From the NCBI RefSeq assembly GCF_006715045.1, contig NZ_VFML01000002.1:930001-994000 (forward strand): a DNA stretch of 64,000 bases, read 5' to 3'. Positions 34,006-42,847 of this stretch are shown here, one piece after another; position 1 is the first letter of the stretch; every line of letters begins with the position of its first letter. The DNA is from Amycolatopsis cihanbeyliensis (GTDB taxonomy: Bacteria; Actinomycetota; Actinomycetes; Mycobacteriales; Pseudonocardiaceae). Made by a program: the position numbers and the translations under genes. Under the pieces are notes generated by a model. That model made no database searches, was not told where the DNA came from, and saw only the letters and a program-made list of their open reading frames with translations.

Positions 34006-34497
34006 ATGACCATGTGGAACGAGTTCATCGCGGGCAGCCCGCGAATCGCCGAGATCTTCACCCGCCGCCATGCCGCGGCGGGCAACCTGTGCATGCTGGC
34101 CACCCTTCGCTCGGACGGCTTCCCGCGGATCAGCCCGGTCGAACCGCGGATCTTCGAGGACCGGTTGTGGATCGTCGGCATGCCGAACACGACGAAGTTC
34201 CGGGATCTGGCAAGGGACCCCCGTTTCTGCCTGCACACCGCGACCGTGGACACCGAGGTCAAGGAGGGGGACGCCAAGCTGTGGGGCAGGGTCCGTGATG
34301 TCCGGGACGAGGCTCTGCACCAGCGGTTCGCCACGGCGCTGTTCGAGGAGACCGGTTTCGACCTGCGCGGGCAGAAGTTCGACCCCTTCTACGCGGCCGA
34401 GCTGACCGGTGCCTCCTCGGTGGAGATCAGGGAAGGCGGCATGGAGGTCACGATCTGGAAGCCGGGCGAGCAGGAGACCGTGGTGCGCAAGGAGTGA
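34006..34497 (+). CDS. Pyridoxamine 5'-phosphate oxidase-family protein
   Basis: A 163-residue split-barrel flavin-fold protein (MLATLRSDGFPRISPVEPR, GMPNTTKFRDLARDPRFCL). It is of the PNPOx-like group rather than a true PdxH, since the substrate loop is absent. The cofactor may be FMN, F420 or heme. ATGs at 34006 and 34012 are both possible. It may be co-transcribed with the Ddn-like gene upstream. Confidence 0.8.
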   Translation: MTMWNEFIAGSPRIAEIFTRRHAAAGNLCMLATLRSDGFPRISPVEPRIFEDRLWIVGMPNTTKFRDLARDPRFCLHTATVDTEVKEGDAKLWGRVRDVRDEALHQRFATALFEETGFDLRGQKFDPFYAAELTGASSVEIREGGMEVTIWKPGEQETVVRKE

Positions 34498-34588
34498 CCC
34501 GGCCGGCAGTACGCGCACCAGCCGTGGTCCACGATCGAGGAGACGAGCCTGCTCGACGGTGAGCTGGTGCAACAGGCCGCCCGGCCGC

Positions 34589-35170
34589 TCATTCCTTGCG
34601 CGGCGGTGCCCAGGCGCTCACCCCCAGCTCACCGGTGTTGCCGAGGTCCACGGGGGCGCCCAGGGGCACCGCCTGCCAGTGATCCCCTTCCGTGGGGGCG
34701 ACCTCGAGATACTCACCGTTCGTGGCGGGCACCGAGGCATCGGTGACCTTGTTCCGCCAGACCAGCCCCGCCACCGCCTTCTGCCCGGGTTCCAGGGTCA
34801 GCGGGGTGGGTCCGGAGTCGAAATCCTCCATGGTGGCGATCGAGGCCGACCCTTCGTGCACCCGCACGTCGAGCAGGTTCCGCTCGTCGTCCCGCAGCCG
34901 GATCGCCGGGTAACCCTGCACCGTGCGCGGCCGCGTGCCCTCGTTGGTCAGCTCGATGTTCAGCACGCGCAGTCCCATCGCGGCGTCCTCGGCACCCAGG
35001 GTGACGACGAGGTCCGGCCGCGGGGACGCCGAGGTCGTCGAGGGCGTCGCCGTCGACGGAGGTGGTGGCGTCGGTGCCGGAGTATCCGAGCATCCTCCGA
35101 GCACGGCCACCAGCAGAGCCAGCGCTCCGAGGCGACACACGTTCCCGACCTTCACGCGTTTCGCAGGCAC
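34589..35170 (-). CDS. DUF4232 lipoprotein
   Basis: A 193-residue predicted lipoprotein: signal peptide with lipobox LGGC (Cys ~27), a Pro/Thr-rich linker (~30-50), then a DUF4232 beta-sandwich (LRVLNIELTNEGTRPRTVQGY). DUF4232 proteins are abundant extracytoplasmic actinobacterial proteins of unknown function. The start ATG is the first before the signal sequence. No operon partner is evident. Confidence 0.82.
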   Translation of the reverse strand: MPAKRVKVGNVCRLGALALLVAVLGGCSDTPAPTPPPPSTATPSTTSASPRPDLVVTLGAEDAAMGLRVLNIELTNEGTRPRTVQGYPAIRLRDDERNLLDVRVHEGSASIATMEDFDSGPTPLTLEPGQKAVAGLVWRNKVTDASVPATNGEYLEVAPTEGDHWQAVPLGAPVDLGNTGELGVSAWAPPRKE

Positions 35171-35202
35171 GTGAACGATCTTCGCAGCTCGCCCGACGCG
35201 CG

Positions 35203-35613
35203 CTACCCCGGGCCGGCGATGTCCACCATCCAGCCGATGCCGAAGCGGTCCACGCAGCTACCGAACTCGTCGCCCCACATCTGCTTCTCGAGCGGGACCG
35301 ACACCGTGCCGCCCTCGGACAGCTTGGCCCAGTAGCCGCGCAACTCCTCGACGTCATCGCCACTCAGGCTCACCGTGATGTTGTTTCCGGGCTTGTACTC
35401 CATTCCCGGTGGAAGGTCGGAGACCATCAGCGTGAACCCGCTGTCGGTCTCCAGCATGCTGTGCATGATCAGGTCGGCCTCCGGCGCGTCCGGCGCGCCG
35501 AACTCACCGAAGGTGCTCACGGTCAGCGTGCCGCCGAAGACCTGCTGGTAGAACTCCATGGCCTGGCGGGCGTTGCCGGTGAAGTTGATGTACGGGTTCA
35601 GACGGGTGGCCAC
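35203..35613 (-). CDS. VOC-family protein (PhnB-like)
   Basis: A 136-residue single-chain VOC-fold protein of the PhnB type, with typical NPYINFTGNARQAMEFYQQV start and DRFGIGWMVD end. These are often called glyoxalase/DNA-binding 3-demethylubiquinone-like proteins, and function is not established. Notably, PhnB-like VOC genes occur beside ECF42 sigma factors and YciI genes, and here it is divergent from exactly such a pair with 184 bp between, so it may belong to that regulon. Confidence 0.87.
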   Translation of the reverse strand: MATRLNPYINFTGNARQAMEFYQQVFGGTLTVSTFGEFGAPDAPEADLIMHSMLETDSGFTLMVSDLPPGMEYKPGNNITVSLSGDDVEELRGYWAKLSEGGTVSVPLEKQMWGDEFGSCVDRFGIGWMVDIAGPG

Positions 35614-35709
35614 CGGGCACTCCTTCGTCGAGTCGGATCAGCATCGTCGCAGATCAGCGCGCTACCGACAACCGAGTCCGAACCCGGCACCGGGAATGTG
35701 TGCCGGCGA

Positions 35710-35727
35710 TGTCGATCCGGGTGTCGA
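35710..35727 (+). promoter_or_regulatory. Candidate ECF42-type promoter elements
   Basis: TGTCGA occurs twice (35710-35715 and 35722-35727), 71-88 bp before the YciI start. TGTCGA has been reported as the -35 element of ECF42 promoters in Streptomyces. The expected CGAC/CGTC-type -10 is not convincingly placed for either copy, so this is tentative. Confidence 0.35.
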
Positions 35728-35797
35728 CCGTTCGTGTAGAGGATGAGCGGCGGGCAGCCGCCGACCGTACCGTCAGCCCTTCGAGGAGGAACCAGTC

Positions 35798-36157
35798 ATG
35801 CAGCACTACCTGCTCAGCATCTACCAGCCCGATGGCGAACCGCCCGCACCCGAGGTGCTGGAACCGATCATGCGCGAGGTGGAGGCGGTGAACGACGAGC
35901 TCAGGGCGGCGGGCGCCTGGGTGTTCGCCGGTGGCCTGCACCCGCCGGGCACGGCCACCGTGCTGCGGGCCGAAGGGGGCAAGGGCGAGGTGTTCACCAC
36001 CGACGGTCCCTACCTCGAGGGTAAGGAGCACATCGGGGGCTTCACCGTCATCAAGGCGCCCGATCTGGATGCCGCGCTGGAGTGGGGCCGCAAGCTCGCC
36101 GCGGCGATCACCCTGCCCATCGAGGTCCGGCCGATGCAGGACGGAAGCTGCGGGTGA
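35798..36157 (+). CDS. YciI/DGPF-family protein
   Basis: A 119-residue YciI-like ferredoxin-fold protein with the [17 protein letters not shown] segment containing the DGP signature of the DGPF group. It directly precedes an ECF sigma factor with a C-terminal extension (8-bp gap), the defining neighbourhood of ECF group 42, whose main targets are the DGPF genes. The ATG follows GAGGAGGAACC, a strong ribosome-binding site. Confidence 0.9.
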   Translation: MQHYLLSIYQPDGEPPAPEVLEPIMREVEAVNDELRAAGAWVFAGGLHPPGTATVLRAEGGKGEVFTTDGPYLEGKEHIGGFTVIKAPDLDAALEWGRKLAAAITLPIEVRPMQDGSCG

Positions 36158-36164
36158 CACCGGC

Positions 36165-37427
36165 ATGCCGGAGGTGACCGCCGCGGAGATCGAACGTGTC
36201 TTCCGCGCCGAACACGGTCGCGCCGTGGCCTCCCTCGTCCGCGTCTTCGGCGACATCGATGTCGCCGAAGACGCGGTCCAGGACGCCTTCACGGCCGCCG
36301 TTCGGCGGTGGCCGTCCACCGGGCTGCCGCCCAGCCCTGCCGGATGGATCATCACCACCGCTCGCAACCGGGCCATCGACCGGCTGCGCAGGGAGGCATC
36401 CCGCGAGGACCGGCACGCCAAGGCCGCGCTGCTGCACGCCCGTGCCGAGGACACGGCGGGCACGACACCCGAGGAGGAAGGCCCCGTGCGTGACGACCGG
36501 CTGCGCCTCGTCTTCACCTGCTGCCACCCGGCACTGGCCACCGCTGCCCAGGTGGCGCTCACCCTGCGGCTGCTCGGCGGGCTCACGACCGCGGAGATCG
36601 CCCGTGCCTTCCTGGTGCCCGAACCGACCATGGCCCAGCGCCTGGTCCGGGCCAAGGGCAAGATCCGCGACGCCCGCATCCCGTACCGGGTGCCCACCGA
36701 CGCCGACCTGCCGGACCGGCTCCGCGCCGTGCTGGCCGTGATCTACCTCATCTTCAACGAGGGCTACGCGGCCAGTTCGGGGGACGCCCTGGTCCGTGCC
36801 GATCTGTGCGCCGAGGCCGTCCGGCTCGGCAGGCTGCTGGCCGAGCTCATGCCGGACGAACCGGAGGTCGCCGGGCTGCTCGCCCTCATGCTGCTCACCG
36901 AGTCACGGCGGGAGGCCCGCACCGACCCCGCGGGCGCGCTGGTACGGCTGGCCGAGCAGGACCGCGACCGCTGGGACCGCCGGCTCGTCGCCGAGGGCCA
37001 GGCGCTGGTGCGGGCCTGCCTCCGGCGCAATCAGCCGGGGCCGTACCAGGTCCAGGCCGCGATCAACGCCGTGCACAGCGACGCGCCGACCGCGGCCGAC
37101 ACCGACTGGCGACAGATCCGGCAGCTGTACGACCAGCTCTACGCCCTCACTCCGAACCCGGTGGTGGCGCTGCACCGCGCCGTCGCGGTCGCCGAGGTCG
37201 ACGGGCCCGCCGCGGCGCTCGCCCTGGTCGACGACCTCGCGTTGCGGACGTACCACCTCTTCCACGCCGTCCGCGCCGACCTGCTGCGCCGGCTGGGCAG
37301 GGAGGCCGAGGCGTCGCGGGCGTACCAGGCGGCACTGGAGCGCACCGGCAACGCCGCCGAACGGGCGTTCCTGGAACGCGGCCGCCGGTCACTCACCCAC
37401 TCCCGGGAGCGGGACCTCCGGCGCTGA
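36165..37427 (+). CDS. ECF42-type RNA polymerase sigma factor with C-terminal extension
   Basis: A 420-residue sigma factor. Sigma region 2 (~5-75) holds [22 protein letters not shown], sigma 4 (~110-170) holds [20 protein letters not shown]; then a long extension with TPR-like helices and motifs typical of group ECF42 ([28 protein letters not shown]). In this group the extension replaces an anti-sigma factor. It is encoded with its YciI partner as an operon, and the VOC gene opposite is a probable target. The start ATG at 36165 is eight bases after the YciI stop. Confidence 0.9.
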   Translation: MPEVTAAEIERVFRAEHGRAVASLVRVFGDIDVAEDAVQDAFTAAVRRWPSTGLPPSPAGWIITTARNRAIDRLRREASREDRHAKAALLHARAEDTAGTTPEEEGPVRDDRLRLVFTCCHPALATAAQVALTLRLLGGLTTAEIARAFLVPEPTMAQRLVRAKGKIRDARIPYRVPTDADLPDRLRAVLAVIYLIFNEGYAASSGDALVRADLCAEAVRLGRLLAELMPDEPEVAGLLALMLLTESRREARTDPAGALVRLAEQDRDRWDRRLVAEGQALVRACLRRNQPGPYQVQAAINAVHSDAPTAADTDWRQIRQLYDQLYALTPNPVVALHRAVAVAEVDGPAAALALVDDLALRTYHLFHAVRADLLRRLGREAEASRAYQAALERTGNAAERAFLERGRRSLTHSRERDLRR

Positions 37428-37475
37428 ACGGGCGAGCCCGCTGATCGCCGGGCGGTGCCGGGGCCGAGCCGCCGG

Positions 37476-38705
37476 TCACCGCGCGGCGTCGAGGGCGCCG
37501 CGCCGGGGGTTCCGCAACGGCGCGCCCATCTCGCTGAGATGAGCCAGGATCTGCCGGTAGGAGCGCAGCAAGCCGGTCTGGCTGTACGGCAGCCCGCGCT
37601 CGGCGCAGAAGCGTCGCACGATGGGTTGCGCGCGGCGCAGATGCGGACGCGGCATGTTGGGGAACAGATGGTGTTCGATCTGGTAGTTCAGCCCGCCGAA
37701 CACGAAATCGGTGATCCGCCCGCCGCGGACATTCCGGCTGGTCAGTACCTGCTTGCGCAGGAAGTCGACCGGCCCGTCACCGCTCATGGTCGGCATTCCC
37801 TTGTGGTTCGGGGCGAACGAGCAACCCATGTAGAAGCCCCACAGCCCTTGATGGACCACGATGAACAGCACGGCGATACCTGGCGAGAGCACCAGGAAGA
37901 CCGCGGCCAGGTAGAGCACGGTGTGCGTGACCAGCAGCGCCCCTTCGATCCGGCGGGATCGGGTGTCCCCGCGCAGCACGGCCCGGAAACCGGACACGTG
38001 CAGGTTCAGCCCCTCCAGGAGGAGCAGCGGGAAGAACAGTACGGCCTGGTGCTTGGCCGTCCACCGCAGCAACCCGGCTTTGCGACCGGCCTGTTTGCCG
38101 GTGAACGCCAGCACCGGGATGTCGATGTCCGGGTCGTGATCCTCGTGGTTGGGGTTGGCGTGGTGACGGTTGTGACCGTTCACCCACCACCGGTAGCTCA
38201 TGCCGACCAGGCCACCGTGCGCCAACCCGACGATGTCGTTGGGCCGACGGGTACGGAAGATCTGCTTGTGTCCCGCGTCGTGGCCGATGAACGCCAGTTG
38301 GGCGAAAACGACGGCGAGGAACGCCGCGACGAACAACTGCCACCAGGAGTCACCGAGGTAGGCGAAGGTGACCCACGCGGCGGCCAGGGCGAGCAGGTTC
38401 CCGCCGGCCTTGGCCGCGTAGTACCCGTACCGCCTGCGGAGCAGCCCGGCTGCCCGGACCTCCTGGGAAAGCGCCGCGTACTCGCTGCCCCTGGCGGATT
38501 TCGTGATGGTGTCGATAGCGAACTCCTTCACTGCCGAGATCGGAGCCTGGGCCCGTGCCTGCGCACGAGGGGCGTCGTCAACGGCTCGAGCCGGCGGGCG
38601 CGGAGAAAAGCGGATGGCGTACGGGGCCGTGATCGGTGGCGCCACGCGCGACGAAGTCCACCGGCTCCGCGGCGCGGGGGTGGCTGAAAACGACCGGCTT
38701 GACAT
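37476..38705 (-). CDS. Membrane fatty acid/acyl-CoA desaturase
   Basis: Di-iron integral membrane desaturase. The three His boxes are HDAGH, HNRHH and QIEHH (the last as in front-end/linoleoyl-type desaturases and DesA3-like proteins). Two hydrophobic helix pairs separate them. It introduces a double bond into fatty acyl chains. The start is uncertain: ATG 38705 gives 409 residues, but the first ~58 residues look noncoding, and a GTG at 38531 (VKEFAIDT) would match the usual N-terminus of the family better. Its position after a long upstream gap is consistent with a regulated leader. Cold-shock gene csp lies nearby but on the other strand. Confidence 0.85.
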   Translation of the reverse strand: MSSRSFSATPAPRSRWTSSRVAPPITAPYAIRFSPRPPARAVDDAPRAQARAQAPISAVKEFAIDTITKSARGSEYAALSQEVRAAGLLRRRYGYYAAKAGGNLLALAAAWVTFAYLGDSWWQLFVAAFLAVVFAQLAFIGHDAGHKQIFRTRRPNDIVGLAHGGLVGMSYRWWVNGHNRHHANPNHEDHDPDIDIPVLAFTGKQAGRKAGLLRWTAKHQAVLFFPLLLLEGLNLHVSGFRAVLRGDTRSRRIEGALLVTHTVLYLAAVFLVLSPGIAVLFIVVHQGLWGFYMGCSFAPNHKGMPTMSGDGPVDFLRKQVLTSRNVRGGRITDFVFGGLNYQIEHHLFPNMPRPHLRRAQPIVRRFCAERGLPYSQTGLLRSYRQILAHLSEMGAPLRNPRRGALDAAR

Positions 38706-39144
38706 ACGCGGGTGCGTGCGCCTGGCGGTGGGATGGATTGGTAGGCAAAAGATCTCCTGACGTGGTTGTCAATGGCAACGTCGAGGACCGGGCGGATCGA
38801 CACGTCGCCACCGGGCTCACGAAGAGCCACGGCGTCACCGAGGTCGGCCTGCTCGGCCGACGACGGAAGCGAAAGAGGACCTGGGGAGGCCGTAGCACCG
38901 ATGGATCCGCCTGGCTGAACGATGGGCGGGTCCCTCGAACAAGGTCCCGCGGCGGTCGGCTCGACGTTGTACCACCAACGCTACCCTTCTCCGGGCCGAT
39001 CCCGCTACCGGCACCCGCGATCCGTTCCGCGCATCTCGATTTGACGCCACCGAGCCGGGCGTGCTCCACTGAGCATGGTTCAAAGGTTTTTGTGTTCGTT
39101 TCTGCAGACGCTCGCAAGAATTGAGCGGGCGTAGCCGGTCTTCT
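38706..39144. other. Intergenic region between desaturase and cold-shock gene
   Basis: No gene is supported here. On the minus strand TTGACA (38772-38767) could be the -35 of the desaturase promoter, followed by AGGAG and a TTG-started small frame of about 57 codons that overlaps the desaturase 5' end; its coding character is doubtful. On the plus strand TTGACG at 39041 may belong to the cold-shock promoter. Confidence 0.35.
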
Positions 39145-39195
39145 CCCAGAGTCGTAGCTCTCCTGGAGTCTCAGCTCTCCCAGAGTCCCAGCTGT
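39145..39195 (+). repeat. Three tandem 17-bp repeats in the cold-shock gene leader
   Basis: CCCAGAGTCGTAGCTCT, CCTGGAGTCTCAGCTCT and CCCAGAGTCCCAGCTGT follow one another without gap. They lie about 60 bp before the cold-shock gene start, probably within the long 5' leader that cold-shock mRNAs often carry. Each unit contains AG(A/T)CTC-type complementary stretches (GAGTC, AGCTCT) that could pair with each other. Confidence 0.65.
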
Positions 39196-39256
39196 GCGCG
39201 CGACCCGAGGCGCCTGATCTCATGGCGTCTCGTCGGATGGAAGATGTGGAGATTGT

Positions 39257-39460
39257 ATGACCCAGGGCACAGTGAAGTGGTTCAACGCGGAGAAGGGGTT
39301 CGGCTTCATCAGCCCCGATGACGGCAGTGCTGACGTCTTCGTGCACTACTCCGAGATCCGCGGGAACGGCTTCCGTAGCCTCGATGAGAGCGCTCGTGTC
39401 GAGTTCGAGACCGGCCAGGGCAACCGTGGCCCCCAGGCGACCGGCGTATCCGTCCTCTGA
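39257..39460 (+). CDS. cspA: Cold-shock protein (CspA family)
   Basis: A 67-residue single-stranded nucleic-acid-binding OB-fold protein. RNP1 is KGFGFISP and RNP2 is DVFVHYSEI, both intact. It acts as an RNA chaperone in transcription and translation, often inducible by cold or growth change. The ATG follows GGAG (39249-39252). It is monocistronic, ended by a strong hairpin 20 bp downstream. Confidence 0.95.
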   Translation: MTQGTVKWFNAEKGFGFISPDDGSADVFVHYSEIRGNGFRSLDESARVEFETGQGNRGPQATGVSVL

Positions 39461-39480
39461 CGGTACCCGCTGCGGGATAG

Positions 39481-39510
39481 GGGCGCTCACCGTTCGGTGA
39501 GCGCCCTTGT
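39481..39510 (+). terminator. Rho-independent terminator of the cold-shock gene
   Basis: GGGCGCTCACC (39481-39491), loop GTTC, and GGTGAGCGCCC (39496-39506) make a perfect 11-bp stem, followed by TTGT. It would also serve the converging small membrane genes on the minus strand. Confidence 0.85.
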
Positions 39511-39549
39511 CATACCTGGAGCAATCGAAACCCGCGTCGGCGTGACCGC

Positions 39550-39783
39550 TCATACGCGGCGCTTGGCCCCTTCCAGCACCGCGATCAGCAGCACGGCCAC
39601 GCCGAGGACGAGCAATGGCACGACGTATCCCATTGCTCCGGTGTGCTCCCCGAACAGCCAGCGGAACGGTCCGCTGTGCTCCTTCGCGATCACCCAGCCA
39701 CCGAACGGGATCGCCCCCAGCGTGATCCCGGCCAGCGCAAGCAGCCCTTCCAGCCCGTCGATCGCCTTGTTCTGCATAGCCAT
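39550..39783 (-). CDS. Small two-TM membrane protein, unknown family
   Basis: A 77-residue protein with two hydrophobic helices (~12-33 and ~51-70) joined by a polar stretch, ending in KRRV. Coding character fits the neighbours. It follows another small two-TM protein gene by 30 bp on the same strand, so they form a unit. No domain is recognised; ATGs at 39783 and 39777 are both possible. Confidence 0.65.
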   Translation of the reverse strand: MAMQNKAIDGLEGLLALAGITLGAIPFGGWVIAKEHSGPFRWLFGEHTGAMGYVVPLLVLGVAVLLIAVLEGAKRRV

Positions 39784-39813
39784 TCCCGTGAACTCCCCTT
39801 TCCGCCGGTGCGC

Positions 39814-40044
39814 TCAGGTGCCACGCACCCGTACCGCCGCCGCCAGTACGGCGGCGCCGAACACCGCAAGGGACAGGTTCGCGTAGATCTCGTACCCGGC
39901 GAGCAGGTCGATCCGCGGGATGACGAACCGGTTGAAGACATTCAGCACCGCACCCAGCAGCGGCTGTCCCGCCAGGTAGTCGATCGTCCCGCTGATCCCC
40001 GCCAGGACCAGGTACAGGCCGAGGACCTGAAGTCCCTTGCGCAT
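39814..40044 (-). CDS. Small two-TM membrane protein, unknown family
   Basis: A 76-residue protein with hydrophobic segments at ~5-22 and ~50-70, starting MRKGLQVLGLYL. It is the first gene of a pair with the 77-residue protein downstream. No domain is recognised. Orientation is divergent from the histidine kinase gene, with 175 bp between starts; involvement with that two-component system is only a positional guess. Confidence 0.65.
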   Translation of the reverse strand: MRKGLQVLGLYLVLAGISGTIDYLAGQPLLGAVLNVFNRFVIPRIDLLAGYEIYANLSLAVFGAAVLAAAVRVRGT

Positions 40045-40219
40045 ACCTCGACGCTAGAGAGTCCCGGTACGGCAAGGGATCGGTCGGGGGAATGTCCACG
40101 CCCGACCGAAGTAGCCTTCCGCCGGCCCTGCCACGACGAAAGTATCGATCCGCGCGACGCCGGTATCGTCCCGCGGGCACCGCACGCAGGCCGCGGCCGT
40201 GCCCAGTAGGTTCGACGGC

Positions 40220-41368
40220 ATGGACGGTGCCGGACTCGCCAGCCGGCGCGGTGTCCGCGAGTGGCTCGTGGACACCGCCCTCTTCCTGGCCGCGGTGGCC
40301 TTCGGGCTGCTGACCGCGGCCGCGCGAGTCGAACTGGGGCCGCCGGTCCGCCCCGGCTGGCTGTTCGACGTCGACCAGTTGATCGGGGCGCTCGGCTGCG
40401 CCGCGCTGTGGCTGCGCCGCCGCTGGCCGGTGGCGCTGGCCCTGGTACTGATCGCGCTGTCGGTCTTCGCCGAGATGAGCGGTGGCGCGATGCTGGCCGC
40501 GCTGTTCACCGTCGCGGTGCACCGGTCACAACGCACCACCATGATCCTGTTCGCCCTCGGTATCGCCGCGTCCTTCGGCTTCGTCCTGCTCCGTCCCGAT
40601 CCGGACGTCCCCGGCTATGTCCTGGTGCTGTTCAGCCTTGCCATGCAGGGTGCCGTGGTGGGCTGGGGCAGGGTCATCCACCACCGGCGCCAGCTGGTGG
40701 TGTCCCTGCGCGACCGCGCCGCACGCGCCGAGGCCGAGGCCCACCTGCGTGCCGAGCAAGCCCAGCACCGGGCGCGCGAGGACATCGCGCGAGAGATGCA
40801 CGACGTCCTCGGCCACCGGTTGTCGCTGCTGAGCGTGCACGCGGGCGCGCTGGAATACCGCCCGGACGCGCCTGCCGAGGATGTCGCCCGTGCGGCCGCG
40901 GTGATCCGGGACAGCGCCCACCACGCGTTGCAGGACCTGCGGGAGGTGATCGGCGTACTGCGCGCTCCGGTCGGGGAACTACCCCAGCCGACCCTGGCCG
41001 ACATGCCACAGCTCGTTACCGAGTCCAGGCAGGCCGGGATGCGGGTGGTGCTGCGGCAGGAGGTGACCGGCTCGGTTCCGGACAGGCTGGGCCGCACCGC
41101 CTACCGGATCGTGCAGGAGGGCCTGACCAACGCGCGCAAGCATGCGTGGGGGACCGAGGTGACGGTGACGATTTCCGGCGCGCCGGAGGACGGCCTGACC
41201 GTCGAGGTCGGCAACGGCCCCCGCACGCCGCCGGCGTCCGGGGCCGCGCCGGGGCAGGGTCTGATCGGCCTCGCCGAGCGCGTCGCGCTGGCCGAGGGGC
41301 GGCTCGAACACGGCCCCACCGAGGCCGGCGGGTGGCGGCTGGCGACCTGGTTACCCTGGCCGCCATGA
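40220..41368 (+). CDS. NarL-type sensor histidine kinase
   Basis: Membrane histidine kinase of 382 residues. About five hydrophobic helices fill residues 10-145, then HisKA_3 with the phosphoacceptor His in REDIAREMHDVLGHRLS, then an HATPase domain (YRIVQEGLTNARKHAWG as N box, GQGLIGLAERVAL as G box). The ATG at 40220 and a GTG at 40199 are both possible. It overlaps the response regulator as ATGA. No extracellular sensor domain is present, so the signal is probably sensed within the membrane. Confidence 0.9.
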   Translation: MDGAGLASRRGVREWLVDTALFLAAVAFGLLTAAARVELGPPVRPGWLFDVDQLIGALGCAALWLRRRWPVALALVLIALSVFAEMSGGAMLAALFTVAVHRSQRTTMILFALGIAASFGFVLLRPDPDVPGYVLVLFSLAMQGAVVGWGRVIHHRRQLVVSLRDRAARAEAEAHLRAEQAQHRAREDIAREMHDVLGHRLSLLSVHAGALEYRPDAPAEDVARAAAVIRDSAHHALQDLREVIGVLRAPVGELPQPTLADMPQLVTESRQAGMRVVLRQEVTGSVPDRLGRTAYRIVQEGLTNARKHAWGTEVTVTISGAPEDGLTVEVGNGPRTPPASGAAPGQGLIGLAERVALAEGRLEHGPTEAGGWRLATWLPWPP

Positions 41369-42042
41369 CCGAATCCGAGACCTCGGTGGTCGGCGTGCTC
41401 GTGGTCGACGACGATCCGCTGGTGCGTGCCGGCCTGGTGATGATGCTGGGCGGCGGCCAGGACATCAGGGTGGTCGGCGAGGCCGGTGACGGCGCCGAGG
41501 TCCTGCACCTGGTCGACCGGCTCGCCCCGGACGTGGTGCTGATGGACATCCGCATGCCGACCACGGATGGGCTGTCGGCCACCGAGACCCTGCGCGCCCG
41601 TGAGCACGCGCCCGAGGTCATCGTGCTGACCACCTTCGACGCCGACGAGCACGTGCTGCGGGCCCTGCGGGCCGGGGCGGCGGGGTTCCTGCTCAAGGAC
41701 ACCCCGCCCGCCGAGATCGTGGCCGCCGTCCGGCAGGTGGCCGGAGGTCGCCCGGTGCTGTCCCCTTCGGTCACCCAGCGGCTCATCGACAGGGTGGCCG
41801 ACTCCGAGCAGGACCGGCGCCGGGCCCGGGCGCTGGAACAGCTGGAGTCACTGAACGAGCGGGAGCGTGCCGTGGCCGTCGCGGTCGGCCACGGCAGGTC
41901 CAACGCCGAGATCGGCGCCACGCTCTACCTCAGCGTGCCCACGGTGAAGACGCACGTCTCCAACATCCTCACCAAACTCGGGCTGAACAACCGGGTCCAG
42001 ATCGCCCTGCTCACCCACGACGCCGGCCTGCTCGACCCCTAA
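41365..42042 (+). CDS. NarL/LuxR-type response regulator
   Basis: A 225-residue response regulator. Receiver domain ~8-125 with acidic pocket VVDDD, phosphorylation Asp in VLMDIRMP and Lys of LLKDTPP; LuxR-type HTH at ~155-215 (NAEIGATLYLSVPTVKTHVSNIL). Cognate kinase is the overlapping gene upstream. Its stop overlaps the stop of the converging SDR gene by 4 bp. Target genes are not obvious. Confidence 0.93.
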   Translation: MTESETSVVGVLVVDDDPLVRAGLVMMLGGGQDIRVVGEAGDGAEVLHLVDRLAPDVVLMDIRMPTTDGLSATETLRAREHAPEVIVLTTFDADEHVLRALRAGAAGFLLKDTPPAEIVAAVRQVAGGRPVLSPSVTQRLIDRVADSEQDRRRARALEQLESLNERERAVAVAVGHGRSNAEIGATLYLSVPTVKTHVSNILTKLGLNNRVQIALLTHDAGLLDP

Positions 42043-42794
42043 CCAACCAGCTCGAGGCCGCCGTCGACGGTGAGCACCTGCCCGGTCAGCCAGGTGGCGG
42101 CGGGATCGGCCAACCGCAGGATCCAGGTGGCCACCTCCTCGGGCCGCCCGCGGCGACCGAGCGGGATGCGGGCCGCCTCCGCGCGCTTGACCTCCTCGAC
42201 CGCCTCCGGGGACAGGCCGGCGGAGGCCAGCGCCCGGCTTTCGGTGGGACCGGGGGCGACCGCGTTCACCCGCACCTGCCGATCGGCCAGCTCCAGCGCC
42301 CAGCTCCTGGTCAACTGCTCCAGTGCCGCCTTGGACGCGGCGTAGTGCGCGACGCCGGCAGCCGGACGGTGCCCGAGGGTGCTGGACACGTTCACGATCG
42401 CACCCCCGGCGGCCTCGAGATGCGGTAGTGCGGCCTTGGCGAGCAGGCTCGGCGCCGTGACGTTGGTGGCCAGCAGGTCGGACACCCGCGCGGCGGTGAC
42501 CTCTGCCAGTGGCATGGTGGCGAGCACACCGGCATTGTTGACCAGCACGTCGAGCTTGCCCCACCGGGAATGCGCGGCCTCGACGACGGCCGCCGCGGCC
42601 CCTTCGTCCCGGATGTCCGCGACGAACGGAACCACACCGGGGTGCCGGTCGGCGAGTTCGGTCAACGCCTCGGCCCTGCGCCCGACGCCCAGCACCCGCG
42701 CTCCGGCCGTGGCGAAGGCCCCCGCCGTGGCCGCACCGATCCCCGAGCCGGCACCGGTCACGATCACCACGCGCCCTGCGAAATCAGCCGTCAT
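42039..42794 (-). CDS. SDR-family oxidoreductase
   Basis: Classical short-chain dehydrogenase/reductase of 251 residues: TGAGSGIG cofactor motif (~14-21), NNAG (~86-89), catalytic Ser in VNVSST and YxxxK in YAASK (~148-152). The C-terminal GxxVTVDGG end is present as GQVLTVDGG. It is divergent from an ArsR repressor with a clear palindrome between them, so it is likely controlled by that repressor. Substrate unknown. Confidence 0.92.
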   Translation of the reverse strand: MTADFAGRVVIVTGAGSGIGAATAGAFATAGARVLGVGRRAEALTELADRHPGVVPFVADIRDEGAAAAVVEAAHSRWGKLDVLVNNAGVLATMPLAEVTAARVSDLLATNVTAPSLLAKAALPHLEAAGGAIVNVSSTLGHRPAAGVAHYAASKAALEQLTRSWALELADRQVRVNAVAPGPTESRALASAGLSPEAVEEVKRAEAARIPLGRRGRPEEVATWILRLADPAATWLTGQVLTVDGGLELVG

Positions 42795-42814
42795 CAGAAC
42801 CCCCGATCATATCG

Positions 42815-42837
42815 TTCGATGTTCGTAGAACATAGAA
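42815..42837. promoter_or_regulatory. ArsR-type operator between SDR and regulator
   Basis: ATGTTC-GTA-GAACAT (42819-42833) is a perfect 6+3+6 palindrome, extended by flanking TTC and GAA to a 23-bp near-perfect dyad (42815-42837). It lies in the 53-bp gap between the divergent start codons. Confidence 0.65.
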
Positions 42838-42847
42838 CGAAGTTATC

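Noticed and set aside
38578..38749. Small minus-strand gene of about 57 codons overlapping the desaturase 5' end
   Set aside because: It has a good ribosome-binding site, but a TTG start, no recognisable domain and third-position G+C no better than the overlapping frame.
42039..42045. Missing terminator between convergent response regulator and SDR genes
   Set aside because: Not an anomaly by itself; overlapping convergent stops occur at several places in the window.
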